From Shewanella sp. Isolate11 (GTDB taxonomy: Bacteria > Pseudomonadota > Gammaproteobacteria > Enterobacterales > Shewanellaceae): a stretch of 64,000 nucleotides of DNA. The notes under the pieces are model-generated. The model had not been told where the DNA came from, searched no databases, and was given only the letters and a program-made list of their open reading frames with translations. Where the stretch lies: the NCBI RefSeq assembly GCF_022398315.1, contig NZ_JAKEVF010000002.1, positions 719,279-783,278 on the forward strand, in the 5' to 3' direction. A program made the translations under genes and the position numbers. This document shows positions 1 through 8,876 of this stretch, one piece after another. The stretch's first letter is position 1, and every line of letters begins with the position of its first letter.

Positions 1-2
1 CT

Positions 3-50
3 GAAAATTTAAACCGCATGTTGAACAGTTTTTTGGGGGCAAAAAAATAG
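3..50 (+). CDS. C-terminal tail of an unidentified gene entering from upstream
   Basis: Bases 3-50 form an open frame of 15 codons (ending NSFLGAKK) closed by TAG at 48-50, 24 bases before the convergent rlmA stop. The frame is open to the window edge. The fragment is too short to assign, and it could be chance. Confidence 0.3.
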   Translation, partial: ENLNRMLNSFLGAKK

Positions 51-74
51 ATAACTTAAACAATGATTAACACG

Positions 75-887
75 CTAGCTCGCTCGAAAGACTTCTATCT
101 TGAAATCTAGCTCACAGCTAAACTTTGCCGTCGTCATCGCCTGTTTTTGTTCTGCTGTAAATTTCCAATTATAGGGTGTCATCACTAAAAAATTTGCTAT
201 ATCGGTGGGGTCTTCTAGCTGCAACAGCTGCTGAACCCGTTCTCCATGTATTAATTCAAAGCCCTCAATCTGGCTAACAATATCAGGATGTGAGCGCGGC
301 TGTTCATAAATACGTTGTTTCAGCGCAAAGTGATGTTGCGGCCCTGCTGATACGGTGATCAAAATACCTCCAGACTTCACGACTCTATGTAACTCTGCAT
401 CTTGAGACGGCGCATAGATTCTCAACATGAAATCAAAGCTATTGTCTTCAAATGGCATTTCAAAACTACTTGCGACACAAAAGTCGATCTCTTTATAGCG
501 TTTCGCCGCATATTTCAGCGCCGACTTGGAGATATCAACCCCGTTTAAACTAAACTCGCCTCTGGTCTGCATCACCCGTTGTAATCGATGTGAGTAATAG
601 CCCTCACCACAACCGATATCTAAGCCATGTATCGCATCTGGCGCAAACTCTAATGCCAGTTGATTAACTCTATCGCTCATAAATTGGTAATAGCCTTGGT
701 TCAAAAACTCCCGCCGAGCGAACATCATCTCTTTACTGTCACCAGGATCTTTTGAGCGTTTTTTCTGTACAGGCAATAAGTTAACGTAGCCCTCTTTGGC
801 GCAATCAAATCTATGATTGTTATCACAACACCAAGTTTGTTGAATTAATTGCAAAGTTTGACTACAAATTGGACAACGATAATTCAT
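75..887 (-). CDS. rlmA: 23S rRNA (guanine-N1)-methyltransferase RlmA
   Basis: Predicted SAM-dependent methyltransferase of the RlmA(I) family, which methylates N1 of G745 in E. coli 23S rRNA. The 270 residues match the family length. The N-terminus carries the characteristic zinc site (Cys5 and Cys8 in CPIC, Cys20/21, His25). The SAM-binding glycine-rich motif LDIGCGEG lies at residues 89-96. The start is the ATG at 885-887, just before the zinc motif. The upstream neighbour on the same strand begins 42 bases away, so the two could be co-transcribed. Function is from family recognition. Confidence 0.93.
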   Translation of the reverse strand: MNYRCPICSQTLQLIQQTWCCDNNHRFDCAKEGYVNLLPVQKKRSKDPGDSKEMMFARREFLNQGYYQFMSDRVNQLALEFAPDAIHGLDIGCGEGYYSHRLQRVMQTRGEFSLNGVDISKSALKYAAKRYKEIDFCVASSFEMPFEDNSFDFMLRIYAPSQDAELHRVVKSGGILITVSAGPQHHFALKQRIYEQPRSHPDIVSQIEGFELIHGERVQQLLQLEDPTDIANFLVMTPYNWKFTAEQKQAMTTAKFSCELDFKIEVFRAS

Positions 888-928
888 TAAATTTTCCGAA
901 ACTGGGAACTGGAGTAGAAAGGATAATT

Positions 929-1759
929 TCAGTCAAGATCATCAATAAACATTTGTTCAACCATCGCATTAAGCTCTGGTGGGGCGAGTAACTGATAGGA
1001 TTCCAACTTGCGCTTGATGCTGTCGAAATCATCGGCGCTATTAGAAGAATATTGCCAGTTAGGTCGTTCTAATAGCTGCTGATATAACCTAATAAGTAAT
1101 TGTTTTCTGCGATGCAATTGCGATTCAATAGTCGAAAGCTCACCGACAATGCCACTGAAGTGATGCACGCTATGATTACCGGCAAACTGATTAAGCTCCC
1201 TACTTACGATTTCAATTTCACTGATATCGAGTAAATAAGCTTCTGGCTTTAACTCGTAATCTAATTTTCTCGCAAGAAGTGCTTTGGCTCTATGCATCTC
1301 GTTTGGCTCACTGAACAAACGTAAATCATTTTCAAGTTCAATCAATTGCCATTTGTTATCAAATCTTGGTGAGAAACTCACCTCTCCCGCCTGCTTAGAA
1401 TCAATTGAAATAAATAAACCTTGGCGTAACAAACCAATACAGATGGAGGGCGAAAATCCTAACGAACCAAATAAACGTACACCTTGACCATGAGTACGGA
1501 TGATCTCATGTTGAACAAATTCTTGTGACTGCTCAACAATAGTAAGCTGTGATTGATTTTCGATCTGCAGAAACGGATGCGTTCGAGCCACCAGCGTCAC
1601 ACTACGGCTATTAGTATCAACCACCACCCATTCGGCAATATGACCGCCTAAAGTTTGCAACAAACTAATATCACTGATCTGATCACGTAAACTCAATTTG
1701 AGTTGTGAACCGTAAGTCAGTTCAATTAATTGCGGCTGGTTAAGTAACGACTCGAACAT
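929..1759 (-). CDS. uncharacterised conserved-looking protein, 276 aa
   Basis: I do not recognise this protein. I place the start at the ATG at 1757-1759 (MFESLLNQP), because AAGGA sits about eight bases before it; the frame stays open 20 codons further upstream to 1819, but that stretch has no good ribosome site. The product is soluble, with no signal peptide or membrane segment. It has a mixed N-terminal half and a helix-rich C-terminal third with many Leu, Glu, Gln and Arg residues. It may be co-transcribed with rlmA downstream, and it is divergent from sbcB. An N-terminal PilZ/YcgR-type beta-barrel is conceivable from the strand pattern, but I see no RxxxR motif, so I do not call it. Confidence 0.7.
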   Translation of the reverse strand: MFESLLNQPQLIELTYGSQLKLSLRDQISDISLLQTLGGHIAEWVVVDTNSRSVTLVARTHPFLQIENQSQLTIVEQSQEFVQHEIIRTHGQGVRLFGSLGFSPSICIGLLRQGLFISIDSKQAGEVSFSPRFDNKWQLIELENDLRLFSEPNEMHRAKALLARKLDYELKPEAYLLDISEIEIVSRELNQFAGNHSVHHFSGIVGELSTIESQLHRRKQLLIRLYQQLLERPNWQYSSNSADDFDSIKRKLESYQLLAPPELNAMVEQMFIDDLD

Positions 1760-1920
1760 GAAGATTTCCTTTACATTGCACTCCATTGTAGCTGTGTTGT
1801 TCTCCAGCGACCAGTTCATTTACCCTATTTTTCCTTGATTATGATTAATCCCAATTCCAATGGCATCAATGAGTTTGTGAATGCTATGATAAAAGCACTA
1901 TTCATTTTGCCCACTTTTAT

Positions 1921-3333
1921 ATGTCATCTAATAATTTAGCGAGCATTTTCTGGCACGATTATGAAACCTTTGGCGCCAATCCTGCTAAAGATAGGCCTTC
2001 ACAGTTTGCTGGTATTCGCACCGATTTAGATCTCAATATTATCTCAGAGCCAATCACCTTTTATTGTAAGTTGGCCAAGGATTACCTGCCCTCACCAGAG
2101 GCGATATTGATCACAGGGATAACACCGCAGCTGGCCAATTTAAAAGGCATGCCTGAAGCTGAGTTTATGGCCAGAGTACATGAACAATTTTCGGTGCCAA
2201 ATACTTGTGTTGCTGGTTATAACTCGCTCAGGTTTGATGATGAAGTCACTCGCTATGGATTTTATCGTAACTTTTTCGACCCTTATGCCAGAGAGTGGCA
2301 AAATGGAAATTCTCGCTGGGACATTATCGATCTGGTCAGAGCTTGTTATGCGCTAAGACCTGATGGCATTGAATGGCCTTCAAAAGAAGATGGCAGCCCA
2401 AGTTTTAAACTTGAGCATCTTACTCAAGCCAATGACTTAAGTCATGAAAAAGCCCATGATGCGATGTCAGATGTCTACGCCACTATTGCAATGGCAAAAT
2501 TGATTAAACAAGTACAGCCCAAACTATTTGATTATTATTTTAGCCTGCGCAAAAAAAACGAAGTAAATAAACAAATAGATGTACTCAACATGCAGCCTCT
2601 ATTGCATGTCAGCTCCAAGATCAGTGCCTTGAATGGCTGCACGACGTTAATCGCCCCCATTGCTCACCACATTAGCAATAAAAACGCGGTTATTTGCGTC
2701 AATTTAGCCATGGATGTGACTCCGCTATTAGAGCTCGATGTCGAGCAGATCAAACAGCGTATGTATACTCCGCGCCACGAACTCGCCGCCGATGAATTAC
2801 CCATAGGTCTGAAACAACTGCATATTAATAAATGCCCATTCATTGCCCCCGCCAAATCCCTGACCGATGACAATGCCGAACGTTTAAGTATCGATAAAGA
2901 ATTTGCCAGAGCACAATATAAGCGCTTAAGACAACACCCTGAGATCAGAGAAAAGTTGGTTGCAGTATTTGATAACGATCATGGCAGTGAAATCACAGAT
3001 CCAGATTTGCAGCTTTATAGCGGTGGTTTTTTTAGTCAGGCTGACAAAAATAAAATGGAGATCATCCGTCATACCCAGCCACACAATCTAGCCGCGTTGG
3101 ATCTTCATTTCGACGATCCTAGACTTAAGGAGATGTTATTCCGCTATCGTGGGCGTAATTATCCAGAAACTCTTGATGATTCTGAACAATACCGCTGGCG
3201 AGAGTTTTGCCAACAAAGGCTTAATGATGCTGACTACTTGCACAAATTAGAAACCTTATGTAATGAAACTCAGCCTGATACTGAAAAGCAAAAGTTACTC
3301 ACAGCACTATGTCATTACCTAAGTAATTTGTAG
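1921..3333 (+). CDS. sbcB: exodeoxyribonuclease I (3'-5' ssDNA exonuclease)
   Basis: ExoI digests single-stranded DNA 3' to 5' and acts in mismatch repair and in suppressing recombination by-products. The 470-residue length fits (E. coli 475). The DEDDh catalytic motifs are visible: WHDYETFG at 11-18 gives Asp13 and Glu15, and HDAMSD near 179-184 gives the His and last Asp. The SH3-like and C-terminal helical ExoI regions follow. The ATG at 1921 is preceded by a 161-base gap shared with the divergent unknown gene. A hairpin follows the stop at 3350-3367. Confidence 0.95.
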   Translation: MSSNNLASIFWHDYETFGANPAKDRPSQFAGIRTDLDLNIISEPITFYCKLAKDYLPSPEAILITGITPQLANLKGMPEAEFMARVHEQFSVPNTCVAGYNSLRFDDEVTRYGFYRNFFDPYAREWQNGNSRWDIIDLVRACYALRPDGIEWPSKEDGSPSFKLEHLTQANDLSHEKAHDAMSDVYATIAMAKLIKQVQPKLFDYYFSLRKKNEVNKQIDVLNMQPLLHVSSKISALNGCTTLIAPIAHHISNKNAVICVNLAMDVTPLLELDVEQIKQRMYTPRHELAADELPIGLKQLHINKCPFIAPAKSLTDDNAERLSIDKEFARAQYKRLRQHPEIREKLVAVFDNDHGSEITDPDLQLYSGGFFSQADKNKMEIIRHTQPHNLAALDLHFDDPRLKEMLFRYRGRNYPETLDDSEQYRWREFCQQRLNDADYLHKLETLCNETQPDTEKQKLLTALCHYLSNL

Positions 3334-3349
3334 TGTAAACTCCAGATGA

Positions 3350-3367
3350 ATGGGATAAGGATCCCAT
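3350..3367. repeat. inverted repeat between sbcB and cdd
   Basis: ATGGGAT, four spacer bases, then ATCCCAT, starting 16 bases after the sbcB stop. There is no T-run, so a Rho-independent terminator is unlikely. It could be an operator upstream of cdd or an mRNA hairpin. Confidence 0.4.
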
Positions 3368-3431
3368 CATCATGCAGGCTTAATCGCTAAAATGATTAAC
3401 CCATCGTCGAATATTTAAAAGGACAAAGCTG

Positions 3432-4325
3432 ATGCAAGATAGGTTTATTCACTGCATAGCTAATATGCCAGCACCGCTGGCAGACAAATTAGTTCCCCTG
3501 CTAAATCATGATTTTGCTGGTCATATAGATGCTAAACAAATTGCCGATCTCGCAACGGCTACTCACCTCCCAAGCGAACAACTGCTGCTGAAGCTTCTTC
3601 CGGTAGCGGCGGCATTAGCAAAACCACCAATAAGCGAGTTTTATGTGGGCGCTATCGCCAAGGGAAAAAGTGGCGATATCTACATGGGAGCTAACCTTGA
3701 ATTGGCTGGTGAAGCGCTATTTCACAGTGTTCATGCCGAACAAAGTGCCATTAGTCATGCATGGTTAAGCGGTGAAACCGAGATTGAAGATATCATAGTC
3801 AATGCTTCACCTTGTGGTCACTGCCGCCAATTTATGAATGAGCTTGTGGCGGGTCAACAGATTAATATCCACTTGCCGGGACAAAGCGCGAAGCCATTGT
3901 CTCATTACTTACCCTATGCTTTCGGACCGAGTGATCTTAATATCACCCCCCCTCTACTATCAAAGCAACAACATGAATTTGCCTTAGACAGTAGCGATCC
4001 GATGATCATCGAAGCCTTAGACCATGCAAGCCTAAGTTACGCGCCATATTCAAACAGCTACGCAGCCGTAGTGTTAGAAACCAAAGATGGACAAACCTTC
4101 TGTGGTCGTTATGCTGAAAATGCAGCATTTAACCCATCCATGTTACCCATGCAAATGGCACTGTCGGCGATGGCAAGACACAATCGAGACTTTAGTGAAA
4201 TTAACCGTGCGGTGCTAGTTGAATCAAGCCAAGGAAAAATATCATTGGTGGGCGCGACGATGGATGCGCTGCACACTGTGGCAGCCATAGAACTAGAACA
4301 TATTGCGATTGACCCTATCAGTTAG
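3432..4325 (+). CDS. cdd: cytidine deaminase, long (E. coli-type) form
   Basis: Hydrolyses cytidine and deoxycytidine to uridine and deoxyuridine in pyrimidine salvage. The 297 residues match the homodimeric E. coli type, which has a catalytic domain plus a degenerate second copy. Zinc and catalytic residues are visible: HAE at 101-103 (His101, Glu103) and PCGHC at 127-131 (Cys128, Cys131). A ribosome site AAAGGA precedes the ATG. The gene ends at a bidirectional terminator shared with the convergent dehydrogenase gene. Confidence 0.95.
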   Translation: MQDRFIHCIANMPAPLADKLVPLLNHDFAGHIDAKQIADLATATHLPSEQLLLKLLPVAAALAKPPISEFYVGAIAKGKSGDIYMGANLELAGEALFHSVHAEQSAISHAWLSGETEIEDIIVNASPCGHCRQFMNELVAGQQINIHLPGQSAKPLSHYLPYAFGPSDLNITPPLLSKQQHEFALDSSDPMIIEALDHASLSYAPYSNSYAAVVLETKDGQTFCGRYAENAAFNPSMLPMQMALSAMARHNRDFSEINRAVLVESSQGKISLVGATMDALHTVAAIELEHIAIDPIS

Positions 4326-4348
4326 ATGATGCTTAACTGATGACGATA

Positions 4349-4378
4349 TAAAAAGGACTGCAATGCAGTCCTTTTTAT
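4349..4378. terminator. bidirectional Rho-independent terminator, cdd / dehydrogenase
   Basis: GGACTGC-aat-GCAGTCC stem with A-run before and T-run after. It serves cdd on the plus strand and the dehydrogenase gene (stop at 4383) on the minus strand. Confidence 0.85.
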
Positions 4379-4382
4379 TATG

Positions 4383-5261
4383 TTATTTATTTCGATTGCG
4401 CTCTAAACGAGAAAGTAGGCTTGAAGTGTCCCAACGCTGGCCGCCACTGGCCTGCACATCTGAATAAAACTGATCGACTAACGCGGTAAGTGGCAATTGC
4501 GACCCATTACGGCGAGCTTCATCGAGTGCAATGCCCAAATCTTTACGCATCCAGTCAACTGCAAAGCCCAAGTTATACTCACCTTGCCACATGGTTTGAT
4601 AACGATTTTCCATTTGCCAAGATTGGGCTGCGCCGTTGCTGATCACCTCAACCACTTTCTCACCGTCGAGTCCGGCACTACGAGCAAAGTGCAAACCTTC
4701 AGCTAAACCTTGAACCACACCCGCGATACAGATTTGATTTACCATCTTGGTTAATTGACCGCTACCTACTTCGCCCAATAGTTCAGCGCAACGAGCATAG
4801 GCCTGCATTACCGGTTTTGCCTTATCAAATGTCGATTGTTCGCCACCAATCATCACGGTTAATACGCCATTTTCAGCACCAGCTTGACCACCTGATACCG
4901 GGGCATCGATGAAGCCGACGCCCTTCGTCGCAGCCAATGCGCCTATTTCTCTGGCAACATCGGCAGAAGCCGTTGTGTGATCGACCAAGATGCTACCGGC
5001 TTCCATGGCTGCAAGCGCGCCCTGTTCACCTAAGATCACCGAGCGTAAATCATCATCATTCCCAACACACACAAACACAAAGTCTTGACCTTTAGCCGCT
5101 CCAAAAGGTGTATCACAAAACTGACCGCCATGCTCTTGTGCCCAAGCAGAGGCTTTGGCTGTGGTGCGGTTATAAACGGTAACCTCATGACCATGTTTAA
5201 CTAAGTGTCCAGCCATCGGGTAGCCCATTACACCTAATCCTAAAAATGCGACCTTTGCCAT
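4383..5261 (-). CDS. NAD(P)-dependent 3-hydroxyisobutyrate dehydrogenase-family oxidoreductase
   Basis: Beta-hydroxyacid dehydrogenase of 292 residues. The Rossmann motif GLGVMG lies at 8-13, the substrate motif DAPVSGGQAGA at 119-129, and the catalytic lysine in GQLTKMVNQ is Lys172. The family includes 3-hydroxyisobutyrate dehydrogenase, tartronate semialdehyde reductase (GarR/GlxR) and succinic semialdehyde reductases. The sequence alone does not fix the substrate, and there is no neighbouring valine-degradation or glyoxylate operon to decide it. It lies 67 bases downstream of the thioesterase gene on the same strand, so co-transcription is possible. Confidence 0.88.
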   Translation of the reverse strand: MAKVAFLGLGVMGYPMAGHLVKHGHEVTVYNRTTAKASAWAQEHGGQFCDTPFGAAKGQDFVFVCVGNDDDLRSVILGEQGALAAMEAGSILVDHTTASADVAREIGALAATKGVGFIDAPVSGGQAGAENGVLTVMIGGEQSTFDKAKPVMQAYARCAELLGEVGSGQLTKMVNQICIAGVVQGLAEGLHFARSAGLDGEKVVEVISNGAAQSWQMENRYQTMWQGEYNLGFAVDWMRKDLGIALDEARRNGSQLPLTALVDQFYSDVQASGGQRWDTSSLLSRLERNRNK

Positions 5262-5328
5262 GAATAATCCTATCTATTTATCTGAAAGTATAAATTTTAA
5301 AAATATAAAACCTTAAGCTGCAATAACG

Positions 5329-5808
5329 TTAAGGTTTAAGGTGGGCTTCCATTTCGGCGCCAATTTTTTTGCGCATTTCCATTAATCGAATAGCAGAATC
5401 GCGCATAACTTTATCCGACTCGGTAACTGGAACCCACTCAGGCACCCCGGTAGGTTGTCCTTCATCATCAACGGCAACCATGATAACAATACAGTGGGTC
5501 GTAAGATGACGTTCAGGGTTTTTAGGATCGCCCGCCTTGACATCAATACCTAAATGCATTGAGGTTCTGCCGGTGTAAATAACCTTGGCACTCACTTCAA
5601 CGATATTGCCGACCAAAATAGGTTTAACAAAACGAATCCCCCCTGCATAAGCGGTAATACAGTATTTCCCGCTCCAAGCAGCTGCGCAGGCGTAAGCCGC
5701 TAAGTCAATCCACTTCATAACCGCACCGCCGTGCACCTTGCCACCAAAGTTAACGTCGGCAGGCTCAGCTAAAAATCGTAAAGTGATCTCTCTTTCTTTT
5801 CCGGCCAT
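5329..5808 (-). CDS. acyl-CoA thioesterase, hotdog fold (YciA/BFIT-like)
   Basis: A 159-residue single hotdog domain with the typical VHGGAVMKWID helix entrance at about residues 25-35 and the TTHCIVIMVAVD strand near the C-terminus. The family hydrolyses acyl-CoA to free fatty acid and CoA, usually as a hexamer in the cytoplasm. It lies beside, but is not part of, the fatty-acid synthesis block; a 486-base gap with a repeat element separates them. The chain-length preference cannot be read from sequence. Confidence 0.88.
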   Translation of the reverse strand: MAGKEREITLRFLAEPADVNFGGKVHGGAVMKWIDLAAYACAAAWSGKYCITAYAGGIRFVKPILVGNIVEVSAKVIYTGRTSMHLGIDVKAGDPKNPERHLTTHCIVIMVAVDDEGQPTGVPEWVPVTESDKVMRDSAIRLMEMRKKIGAEMEAHLKP

Positions 5809-5937
5809 ATCGATTTGCTCGATTCAGATGATTTGCTTAGAGTGTACTGCAAAATAAAGCCAGCGAATATCTAAGATTATCCCAATAAACCAATTTTAAT
5901 CGTGAATAAACTACGCGATTTCATACAGAAGTGGATA

Positions 5938-6193
5938 ATACCAATTAGTATGAGGAAATGATCTACTCAACGTTTTTTGGCAACTCATTCAAGGCAGTGG
6001 ATGATGGAAGGGTTATTCCTAGTGAGACCATCCAACCTATAAGTAGGCAGCCCTAAATACGTCTAACAAGCGAGCTTTAGCACTTCTGATGCTGTGTCGA
6101 CGAATTTGACAGCAGAACAACTATACTCTTCACTTCTTGCCTCAGAAACACTAAATTCTCGCTTAGCGATCACACCTTTATACTAATTGGTAT
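5938..6193. mobile_element. MITE-like element with 26-bp imperfect terminal inverted repeats (long form)
   Basis: The left end ATACCAATTAGTAT...TGATC matches the reverse complement of the right end (6168-6193): 14 outer bases are perfect, then a few mismatches, then TGATC. The 256-base interior has no coding capacity. The left third resembles 43294-43405, and both ends resemble the short copies at 40671-40729 and 54951-55007. This looks like a non-autonomous transposable element. It occupies most of the 486-base gap between the thioesterase gene and fabF. Confidence 0.7.
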
Positions 6194-6255
6194 AATTGAG
6201 TCTTAGTGATACAGATATCTATTAATAGGCCAATCGGACCACAACATATCGATAT

Positions 6256-6282
6256 AAAAAAAGCACCCGAAGGTGCTTTTTT
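6256..6282. terminator. terminator downstream of fabF
   Basis: AAGCACC-cgaa-GGTGCTT stem flanked by A- and T-runs on both sides. It begins 13 bases after the fabF stop on the minus strand. Confidence 0.85.
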
Positions 6283-6294
6283 GCGGTTTAAAGC

Positions 6295-7536
6295 TTATTC
6301 GCCACGTTTAAACAGTAATGAACCATTAGTCCCACCGAAACCAAACGAATTACATAACGCATATTCGAAGCTATGTTCACGAGCGGTATGAGGCACAAAA
6401 TCTAAATCACAACCTTCATCAGGGTTATCAAGATTCAGTGTTGGAGGCACAATTTGATCGCGAAGCGCCAACAAGGTGATAATAGCCTCAACAGAACCCG
6501 CTGCACCTAAAAGATGGCCGGTCATCGACTTAGTCGAGCTCACTAATAGATCATAAGCATGTTGCTCGAACACTGACTTAACCGCTGCCACTTCAGCCTT
6601 ATCGCCGGCTGGCGTCGAGGTACCATGAGCATTAATATAACCGATTAGGGCTTTATCAATTCCCGCATCCTTGATCGCATTTTCCATTGCAGCTGCAGCA
6701 CCAGCGCCATCGGCTGGAGGTGATGTCATATGGAAAGCGTCACCACTCATACCAAAACCCACAAGCTCACCGTATATCGTGGCACCACGCGCTTTAGCAT
6801 GTTCATATTCTTCCATGACCATCACGCCAGCACCATCACCAATCACAAAACCATCACGGTCTTTGTCCCATGGACGGCTCGCTGCAGTGGGATCATCGTT
6901 ACGTGTCGATAATGCTTTAGCCGAACCGAAACCTCCGACGGCCAATGGACAAGTCACATCTTCAGCACCACCGGCAACCATCACATCGGCGTCACCGTAA
7001 GCAATTGTACGCGCAGCAAAACCGATATTATGTACGCCTGTCGTACATGCTGTAGTAACAGCAAAATTAGGACCAGTCATACCGTACATGATAGAAAGGT
7101 GACCTGCGACCATATTAATAATGGTGCTAGGAACAAAAAAAGGTGAGATTTTACGTGGGCCACCATTCATTAAACTAGTGTGCGCCGCCTCAATTAAAGG
7201 CATTCCTCCCATACCTGCACCAATCGCAGTACCGACACGAGTAGGATCTTCTTGTTCCATATCTAATCCAGCATCTTTAATCGCCTGAATACCAGCCGCT
7301 AATCCATACTGAATAAATAAATCCATCTTACGAGCATCTTTCTTAGACAGATATTGCTCAACATCAAAATCTTTAACTGAACCACTAATACGCGTGGAAT
7401 ACTCTGTGGCATCAAATTTTGTTATAGGCGCAATACCGCTTTGTCCTGAGACTAACGCTTTCCAGGACGTATCTACGGTATTGCCTACAGGAGTGACGAG
7501 ACCAAGACCTGTTACGACTACACGACGTTTAGACAC
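6295..7536 (-). CDS. fabF: 3-oxoacyl-ACP synthase II (FabF/KAS II)
   Basis: Elongating condensing enzyme that joins malonyl-ACP to acyl-ACP and is needed for temperature-dependent unsaturated fatty acid control. I choose the GTG at 7534-7536 ([12 protein letters not shown]) because AAGGTG lies just upstream; this gives 413 residues, the family length. Catalytic Cys164 lies in TTACTTG, with the His of NAHGTSTP and the Lys/His of STKSMTGH near 304 and 336-341. It is the last gene of the fab block, 187 bases after acpP and beyond a strong terminator, so it needs read-through or its own promoter. Confidence 0.95.
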   Translation of the reverse strand: MSKRRVVVTGLGLVTPVGNTVDTSWKALVSGQSGIAPITKFDATEYSTRISGSVKDFDVEQYLSKKDARKMDLFIQYGLAAGIQAIKDAGLDMEQEDPTRVGTAIGAGMGGMPLIEAAHTSLMNGGPRKISPFFVPSTIINMVAGHLSIMYGMTGPNFAVTTACTTGVHNIGFAARTIAYGDADVMVAGGAEDVTCPLAVGGFGSAKALSTRNDDPTAASRPWDKDRDGFVIGDGAGVMVMEEYEHAKARGATIYGELVGFGMSGDAFHMTSPPADGAGAAAAMENAIKDAGIDKALIGYINAHGTSTPAGDKAEVAAVKSVFEQHAYDLLVSSTKSMTGHLLGAAGSVEAIITLLALRDQIVPPTLNLDNPDEGCDLDFVPHTAREHSFEYALCNSFGFGGTNGSLLFKRGE

Positions 7537-7680
7537 GTTTTCACCTTCTACTAAAGTTATGACAATTTGCCTCAACAAAGGCAATTAAAAGGAAATAAAG
7601 ATTAATAATTTATAGCACAACAACCACAGCAAAACCTTACAGGAAATATGCTGTTGTATAAATTTCCAAAACCTAAAACA

Positions 7681-7712
7681 AAAACAGGCGGCATAATAGC
7701 CGCCTGTTTTTT
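7681..7712. terminator. strong terminator between acpP and fabF
   Basis: ACAGGCGGC-ATAATA-GCCGCCTGT stem with T-runs in both directions, 12 bases after the acpP stop. It should let acpP be made in excess over fabF. Confidence 0.88.
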
Positions 7713-7723
7713 AGAATTCAGTA

Positions 7724-7957
7724 TTACTGATTCTTAGAAACGTAATCGATCGCTGCTTGAACAGTAGTGATCTTTTCTGCTTCTTCATCAGGGATCTCAG
7801 TGTCAAACTCTTCTTCTAGAGCCATTACCAACTCAACGGTGTCCAGAGAATCTGCACCTAGGTCGTCTACGAAAGATGCTGCTGGTTTAACGTCTTCTTC
7901 TTTAACGCCCAGTTGCTCGATAATGATTTTCTTTACACGTTCTTCGATGTTGCTCAT
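7724..7957 (-). CDS. acpP: acyl carrier protein
   Basis: Carries growing acyl chains on a 4'-phosphopantetheine arm. It is 77 residues, very acidic, with four helices. The attachment site is Ser37 in [10 protein letters not shown]. It sits 161 bases downstream of fabG and directly before a strong terminator, an arrangement that allows a short, abundant acpP message. AAAGGAAAG precedes the ATG. Confidence 0.98.
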   Translation of the reverse strand: MSNIEERVKKIIIEQLGVKEEDVKPAASFVDDLGADSLDTVELVMALEEEFDTEIPDEEAEKITTVQAAIDYVSKNQ

Positions 7958-8118
7958 TAGTTTTCTTTCCTATTCAAATTACGCACTTGCGTAAGATTGC
8001 GAGTAGTTTATTCAATTTGGCACACAATGCAAGCTTAACTTTTGTGGTCAAACCACGAAACCTACGTAAATTTACGCCCAAATTCAATCAAAATCAGTTA
8101 GTTGTTAAAACTAATTGA

Positions 8119-8865
8119 TTAAACCATATACATGCCGCCGTTTACATGCAGAGTTTCCCCTGTAATGTAAGCAGCTGAATCCGAGGCTAAAAATAGTACT
8201 GCATTCGCAATTTCTTGCGGTTGACCTAATCTTTCCATCGGAACTTGAGACATGATACCTTTTTGCTGCTCTTCAGTCAGCTCATCTGTCATATCAGTCT
8301 GGATAAATCCAGGAGCAATAGCATTAACTGTTATTTGACGAGATGCAACTTCTCTTGCAAGAGATTTTGTAAACCCAATTAAGCCAGCCTTCGCCGCACA
8401 ATAGTTTGTTTGGCCAGGATTGCCCATGGTTCCTACGACAGAGCCGATATTAATAATGCGACCACCACGTTTTTTCATCATAGCGCGTAGCACTGGTTTA
8501 GAAGTGCGATAGAGAGAGCTTAAGTTAGTATCAATGATATCAACCCACTCTTCCTCTTTCATACGCATCAATAAATTATCACGCGTGATACCTGCATTAT
8601 TAACCAGAATATCAACATCGCCAGCTTTTTCTTTGATCAAGGCGAATAAATCGGCAATTGAATCAGGATCGGTAACATTTAATACCAAGCCGTGACCTTT
8701 ATCACCCAAATAACTTTGAATTGCCTCTGCGCCACGTTCACTGGTAGCTGTACCAATAACTGTCGCTCCAGCTTGCACTAAAGTTTCTGCAACAGCGCGC
8801 CCAATACCGCGGCTAGCACCAGTGACTAATGCCACTTTGCCAGTTAAATCAAAATTGAAACTCAT
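8119..8865 (-). CDS. fabG: 3-oxoacyl-ACP reductase FabG
   Basis: NADPH-dependent reduction of 3-oxoacyl-ACP in each elongation round. Short-chain dehydrogenase with TGASRGIG in the first 25 residues, NNAG, catalytic Ser in IGSVVGTMG and the YxxxK pair in TNYCAAKAG. The ATG at 8863-8865 (MSFNFDLTG) follows AAGGAG by six bases; an in-frame TTG one codon upstream is less likely. The product is 248 residues. It begins 12 bases after the fabD stop, so translation is probably coupled. Confidence 0.97.
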   Translation of the reverse strand: MSFNFDLTGKVALVTGASRGIGRAVAETLVQAGATVIGTATSERGAEAIQSYLGDKGHGLVLNVTDPDSIADLFALIKEKAGDVDILVNNAGITRDNLLMRMKEEEWVDIIDTNLSSLYRTSKPVLRAMMKKRGGRIINIGSVVGTMGNPGQTNYCAAKAGLIGFTKSLAREVASRQITVNAIAPGFIQTDMTDELTEEQQKGIMSQVPMERLGQPQEIANAVLFLASDSAAYITGETLHVNGGMYMV

Positions 8866-8876
8866 CAAAAACTCCT

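Noticed and set aside
6206..6391. 61-codon plus-strand frame between the MITE and fabF
   Set aside because: It crosses a bidirectional terminator and runs into the fabF coding region on the other strand.
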